Assembly (NCBI GenBank): GCA_018710985.1
Contig: DVIV01000027.1
Coordinates: forward strand, 1-64,000
From: Candidatus Limiplasma pullicola
GTDB lineage: Bacteria; Bacillota; Clostridia; Christensenellales; Aristaeellaceae
Direction of reading: 5' to 3'
Length of the DNA: 64,000 bases
Both the position numbers and the translations under genes were made by a program. This document shows positions 60,548 to 64,000 of the stretch, piece by piece; positions within the stretch are counted from its first letter, which is position 1, and the number at the start of each line of letters is the position of its first letter. The notes under the pieces were generated by a model that did not search any database, was not told the DNA's origin, and saw nothing but the letters and a program-made list of their open reading frames with translations.

Positions 60548-61827
60548 ACACAATCGCGGACGCTGACCGTCTCTCACCCCGCCGCGCCGCCCTGGTACTT
60601 GCCGTGCTGCTGGCGGTGGGGCTTGCGCTGCGCAGCGCGGCCATTTTGCCCTATGCCATGGGACCCAACACCTATTCCGATGACAACGGCTATCTCACCA
60701 GCGGCGTCACCTTTGCCCGCACGGGCTACATCGCCTACGCCGACCCGGGGCTTCAGACCACGGCTATCGGACCGGGTATGCCCGTGCTGCTGGGCGGGCT
60801 GATCGCGCTGCTGGGGGCAGACCCTGGCGGGCTGGTGGCCACGCATATCGCCTTTTCCTGCATCGGGCTTTTGACGGCCATCGCGGCATATCTGCTTGGG
60901 ACGCTGCTGTGCTCGCGCACCGCGGGGCTGATCGCGTCGGCGCTGTGCGTGCTGGAGCCGGCGCTGCTGTCCGTCAACATCGTTTTTCTGACCGAAACGC
61001 CATATATGTGCCTGAACCTGTTCGCCATGTATTTTCTCCTGGCCAGCGTGCGGGAGTGGCGGTGGAGCCGGTATTGGGCCGGGGTGCTGTGCATGTGCGG
61101 CGCGGCCTTTTTCAAGGGCCTGGGGCTGCTGGTGCTGATCGCACCCGTCGCCCTGCTCGCTCGCCGGGGAACAAACCTGCGCCCGTGGCTGCTTCGCGCA
61201 GGCGCCGCACTGGTGGCCTTCGTCCTGCTGTTTATCCCCTGGTGGGTGCGAAACGGTTTGCTTACGGGCGAATTTGTCCCCTTTACCGCCAATCGGGGCG
61301 ACATACAGCTCATGGGGTCCTACATAGGCTTTGGCTATCCGGAGGGAACCTATGAGGAAGCTGTGCTCCAGTCAGACCGCGAAGCCTGGGAGCAGGGGTA
61401 TCAGGATGACATGGAGCGCCGCTTTGCCCGGCGGGGCGAGATGGGCAAGGAACGCCTGTGGCAGTGGTTTACGGAAAATCCACTGGCCTTCGTGGCGAGC
61501 CATCTGATCTACAAGCCGCTGACACTGACGGTTTCCCACCTGCGCACGGTGGACCTGATGCCCGACAGGTTGGTGTCCCTTGTGTGGTGGGGTTGTCTGG
61601 CCCTGGCGGCGTGGGGGCTTCTGTGCCCGCGCGCAGGGGGATGTGCGCAGCGCGGATATTACGCGCCGGCGGTCTATCTGCTCGTGGCGACGCTGGTCAC
61701 CGCCATCTACGCGCCACTGCCGCGCTATGGCGTGTCACATGTGCCGATCTGGCTGGTATACAGCGGCGCGGGCCTGTCGGATCTGGGTACGCGGGCGATG
61801 CGCCTGCTGAAAAACAGAATCGGTTGA
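60544..61827 (+). CDS. GT-C-like membrane glycosyltransferase
   Basis: A 427-residue protein with about ten hydrophobic segments. It has the family 39 / PMT_2-type layout: an acidic first loop (PNTYSDDNGYLTSGVTFART) and a second-loop FLTETPYMCLNLFAMYFLLA segment. Proteins of this type transfer sugar from a lipid carrier to proteins or glycans on the outer face of the membrane. GTG start, coupled to the upstream anchored protein. Confidence 0.7.
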   Translation: MNTIADADRLSPRRAALVLAVLLAVGLALRSAAILPYAMGPNTYSDDNGYLTSGVTFARTGYIAYADPGLQTTAIGPGMPVLLGGLIALLGADPGGLVATHIAFSCIGLLTAIAAYLLGTLLCSRTAGLIASALCVLEPALLSVNIVFLTETPYMCLNLFAMYFLLASVREWRWSRYWAGVLCMCGAAFFKGLGLLVLIAPVALLARRGTNLRPWLLRAGAALVAFVLLFIPWWVRNGLLTGEFVPFTANRGDIQLMGSYIGFGYPEGTYEEAVLQSDREAWEQGYQDDMERRFARRGEMGKERLWQWFTENPLAFVASHLIYKPLTLTVSHLRTVDLMPDRLVSLVWWGCLALAAWGLLCPRAGGCAQRGYYAPAVYLLVATLVTAIYAPLPRYGVSHVPIWLVYSGAGLSDLGTRAMRLLKNRIG

Positions 61828-61835
61828 TGGTTTCA

Positions 61836-61866
61836 CCACCTCCGGTACAAACTACCACGGAGGTGG
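61836..61866 (+). promoter_or_regulatory. Hairpin that hides the ribosome-binding site of the 61872 gene
   Basis: CCACCTCCG (61836-61844) pairs perfectly with CGGAGGTGG (61858-61866) around 13 bases. The right arm is the GGAGGTG ribosome-binding site, 5 bases before the ATG at 61872. Upstream translation or a factor would be needed to open it. Confidence 0.5.
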
Positions 61867-61871
61867 GATGC

Positions 61872-62267
61872 ATGAACGCAAGGCTTTGGCGGCGCTGGCG
61901 CAAGGAAACGCCCTGTGTCAGCCCGCCGGACAGCGAGGACCGTGCCCAGATGGACATGGAGCCTTCGGGAAATGCGATGACGGAAGGCGAGAAAGCCAAT
62001 CTGATCGTCCGGCAGATCGACCGGTGGATCGCCTCGATGGAGCGGCTGCGCCTGGCGGATTACGTGCGCTACGTGGACGACCGCAAGCGCCTGTTCTGGA
62101 CCAGCTTTTTCAGCGGGGTGGCGCGTGGGGTGGGCATGGCGGTAGGCTTTACCATTCTGGGCGCCATTCTGATCATTGTGCTGCAGGACCTGGCGCGGCA
62201 TAACCTGCCGCTGATCGGGGATATGCTGGCGCAGATCGTCAGCGTGGTGCAGAAACGATTGGAGTAA
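61872..62267 (+). CDS. DUF5665-like small membrane protein
   Basis: 131 residues. The N-terminal half is hydrophilic, followed by RLADYVRYVDDRKRLFWTSF, FSGVARGVGMAVGFTILGAI and a membrane segment ending LIIVLQDLARHNLPLIGDML. That pattern is the DUF5665 family, whose function is unknown to me. The ATG at 61872 follows GGAGGTGG enclosed in a hairpin. lspA starts 10 bases after its stop. Confidence 0.8.
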   Translation: MNARLWRRWRKETPCVSPPDSEDRAQMDMEPSGNAMTEGEKANLIVRQIDRWIASMERLRLADYVRYVDDRKRLFWTSFFSGVARGVGMAVGFTILGAILIIVLQDLARHNLPLIGDMLAQIVSVVQKRLE

Positions 62268-62277
62268 GGGGTGCCGA

Positions 62278-62727
62278 ATGAAACGGATCATGGGGGTCCT
62301 GATGGCAACGCTCGCGCTGGACGCGGGGACCAAATGGCTGGCCTCCGTGGCGCTGACCGGGCGCACGGTGTCGCTTGGCTGGCTGCTGGAGCTGCGCCTG
62401 ACCCGCAACGACGGCATGGCGCTGGGGCTGTTTGCGGGCAACCGCGTTGCCGGCATGCTGCTGCCCCTCACGGTGATTATCTGCGGCTGGCTGCTGCTCA
62501 GGCGCTACCGGCTGACCCCCTTTACGCAGACGGCATGCGGGCTGGTGCTGGGCGGCTTCCTGGGAAACTTTCTGGAACGGCTGTGGCACGGCTGGGTGCT
62601 GGACATGATCTATTTTCCGTTTTTGCCCTGGTTTGTGTGCAACATAGCGGATATCGCCATCTGCGCGGGCGTTGTGCTGCTGGCGGCAAGCCTGCTGTTT
62701 CGCCCGCAGGACTGGAAGGAAGCGTAA
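62278..62727 (+). CDS. lspA: Lipoprotein signal peptidase (signal peptidase II)
   Basis: 149 residues with four hydrophobic segments. Conserved LDAGTKW (Asp15), TRNDGMALGLFAG, and the two catalytic aspartates in GWVLDMIYF (Asp109) and NIADIAI (Asp125). The usual GN..DR motif reads GNFLER. It cleaves lipoprotein signal peptides. It is followed within 6 bases by an rluD-type gene, the standard lspA-rluD order of Firmicutes. Confidence 0.93.
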   Translation: MKRIMGVLMATLALDAGTKWLASVALTGRTVSLGWLLELRLTRNDGMALGLFAGNRVAGMLLPLTVIICGWLLLRRYRLTPFTQTACGLVLGGFLGNFLERLWHGWVLDMIYFPFLPWFVCNIADIAICAGVVLLAASLLFRPQDWKEA

Positions 62728-62732
62728 GATAT

Positions 62733-63671
62733 ATGCAAAAGATCACGGCGGTAGCCAGGGAGGAGATGCGCCTGGATCTGCTGGCCGCAGAGGCCGGCGA
62801 TGCCAGCCGGTCGCAGGCGGCCCGGTGGATCGAGCAGGGTTTGTGCCTGGTCAACGGCACGGCGCGGCAGAAGCCCGCCTTCAAGGTCAGCGCGGGGGAC
62901 GTGGTGGAGCTGACCGTGCCCGATGCCGGGGAAGCCCCCGTGGAGAAGGAGGATATCCCGCTGGACATCCTCTATGAGGATGCGGATCTGGCCGTGGTGG
63001 TCAAGCCCTGCGGGATGGTGGTGCATCCCGCCGCGGGCAATGAAAGCGGAACGCTGGTCAACGCGCTGCTCTACCACATGGAGGACCTCAGCGGCATCGG
63101 CGGGGTGAAGCGGCCGGGCATTGTGCACCGGCTGGACAAGGATACCAGCGGCCTGCTCATGGTGGCCAAAAACGACCTGGCGCATCAGGGACTGAGCGAC
63201 CAGCTGCGCGCCCGCACGATGGAAAAACATTACCTGGCCGTGGTGGACGGGCGCATGCGCGAGCCGTCCGGGCGGGTGGAAAAGGCCATCGCCCGCAGCA
63301 CAAAGGACCGCAAGCGCATGGCCGTGGACCCCGCCGGGCGCGAGGCGGTGACGGAGTGGACGCTGCTGGAAAACCTGAAAAATGCGGCACTGCTGGACGT
63401 GCATATCCTGACCGGCCGAACGCACCAGATCCGCGTGCATATGCAGAGCCTGCACCATCCCGTGGCCGGCGACCCCATCTACGGACAAAAAAACGGCGTG
63501 AAGGCGCCCAGACTGATGCTGCACGCCTACACGCTGTCCTTTACGCACCCCCGGACGGGCGAGCGGCTGACCTTTACGGCGCCGCCGCCGGAGGCATTTA
63601 CCGCTGCCCTGCAAAAGTGGCGGGAGAACCCCGCCGCGCCGCTGCCCTATCAGGCGTCCGTCTCCGGCTGA
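62733..63671 (+). CDS. RluA/RluD-family pseudouridine synthase
   Basis: 312 residues. An N-terminal S4 RNA-binding domain (RSQAARWIEQGLCLVNGTAR) precedes the catalytic domain with the HRLDKDTSGLL motif (catalytic Asp135), VVKPCGMVVHP and TGRTHQIRVHMQ. It modifies uridines in RNA, in RluD-type proteins the 23S rRNA. The ATG at 62733 lies just after lspA. Its last 22 bases overlap the end of the convergent thymidine kinase gene. Confidence 0.94.
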   Translation: MQKITAVAREEMRLDLLAAEAGDASRSQAARWIEQGLCLVNGTARQKPAFKVSAGDVVELTVPDAGEAPVEKEDIPLDILYEDADLAVVVKPCGMVVHPAAGNESGTLVNALLYHMEDLSGIGGVKRPGIVHRLDKDTSGLLMVAKNDLAHQGLSDQLRARTMEKHYLAVVDGRMREPSGRVEKAIARSTKDRKRMAVDPAGREAVTEWTLLENLKNAALLDVHILTGRTHQIRVHMQSLHHPVAGDPIYGQKNGVKAPRLMLHAYTLSFTHPRTGERLTFTAPPPEAFTAALQKWRENPAAPLPYQASVSG

Positions 63672-64000
63672 TCCGGCGCCAGCTTGCCCTGCGCCCAATG
63701 CCGGCGGCACAGGCTCACATAGCTTTCGCTGCCGCCCAGCACAATCTGCTCGCCCTCCCGCACCATTTTGCCGTCTACCACGCGCGCGTTGCAGACGGCT
63801 TTTTTGCCGCACCAGCAGATGGTTTTGACCTCCTCGATGGTGTCGGCCCAGGCCAGCAGCCATTGGCTGCCCTCGAAAAGCTCGTTTCGGAAGTCACAGC
63901 GCAGGCCGTAGGCGATCACCGGGACGTTGTCGATATCCACCACCCGCACCAGCCGTTCCACCTGCGCCCGCGTGAGAAACTGCGCCTCATCCACGATCAG
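63650..64000 (-). CDS. tdk: Thymidine kinase, C-terminal part
   Basis: The visible 116 residues form the C-terminal half; the start lies beyond the window edge. Present are LIVDEAQFLT, the lasso-type segment AYGLRCDFRNELFEGSQWLL, and the zinc ligands in TICWCGKKAVCNARV and SLCRRHW. It phosphorylates thymidine for salvage. Type II kinase by these motifs. It converges on and slightly overlaps the pseudouridine synthase gene. Confidence 0.94.
   Translation of the reverse strand: MIVDEAQFLTRAQVERLVRVVDIDNVPVIAYGLRCDFRNELFEGSQWLLAWADTIEEVKTICWCGKKAVCNARVVDGKMVREGEQIVLGGSESYVSLCRRHWAQGKLAPDQPETDA

Overview
The window is part of a GC-rich chromosome of a spore-forming-lineage Clostridia (Bacillota). 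The evidence is Gram-positive-type Shine-Dalgarno sites before almost every gene, the rpsM-rpsK-rpsD-rpoA-rplQ operon with a zinc-ribbon S4 and an enlarged L17, scpA/scpB behind an M50 protease gene, a sigma-K gene, and integrative-element genes of the TnpV/TTRAP/YodL type that are common in gut Clostridia. I cannot name the species.

Positions 1 to about 44377 are the right-hand part of one large integrative element whose left end lies outside the window. Its transfer module (180-14995) holds topoisomerase III, a YodL-type protein, a TTRAP-like protein, a 3117-residue methylase/helicase with a second gene (tnpV-like) overprinted inside it, a MobC-like relaxosome protein, a small Cys protein and a relaxase. 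Its right end holds a sigma-like regulator (41397), a 50-aa protein (42526) and a large serine recombinase (42718). The recombinase points at, and the element ends inside, the 3' part of sigK (44317-44997, minus strand). The layout is that of the Bacillus and Clostridioides skin elements, but the passenger is a conjugative-type element rather than a prophage.

Between the two modules lie two cargo blocks. The first (15083-31938) is a glycan-utilisation locus: GH2, GH43 and GH3 glycosidases, two LplB/LplC-type permeases, a solute-binding protein, a YesM/YesN-like two-component pair and three paralogous exported alpha/beta-hydrolases. No transport ATPase is present, so the transporter must borrow one. 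The second (32479-41121) is visibly more AT-rich: an agrB-agrC-agrA quorum-sensing operon, an XRE regulator, a divergent 41-aa AgrD pheromone precursor that is not adjacent to agrB, four exported proteins of unknown or solute-binding-like type, a stretch of short broken reading frames and an ECF sigma factor.

From about 44378 to 64000 the sequence is ordinary chromosome: the truncated sigK, an M50 site-2 protease, scpA, scpB, a coiled-coil membrane protein, a polytopic membrane protein, an exported 5'-nucleotidase-type hydrolase, a phosphoesterase, two-subunit class I fumarase, a polar amino-acid ABC transporter, the ribosomal alpha operon, a GT-C-like membrane glycosyltransferase, a DUF5665-like protein, lspA, an RluD-type pseudouridine synthase and the end of a thymidine kinase gene. 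No tRNA, rRNA or CRISPR array was seen. All assignments come from reading the sequence; no database search was run.
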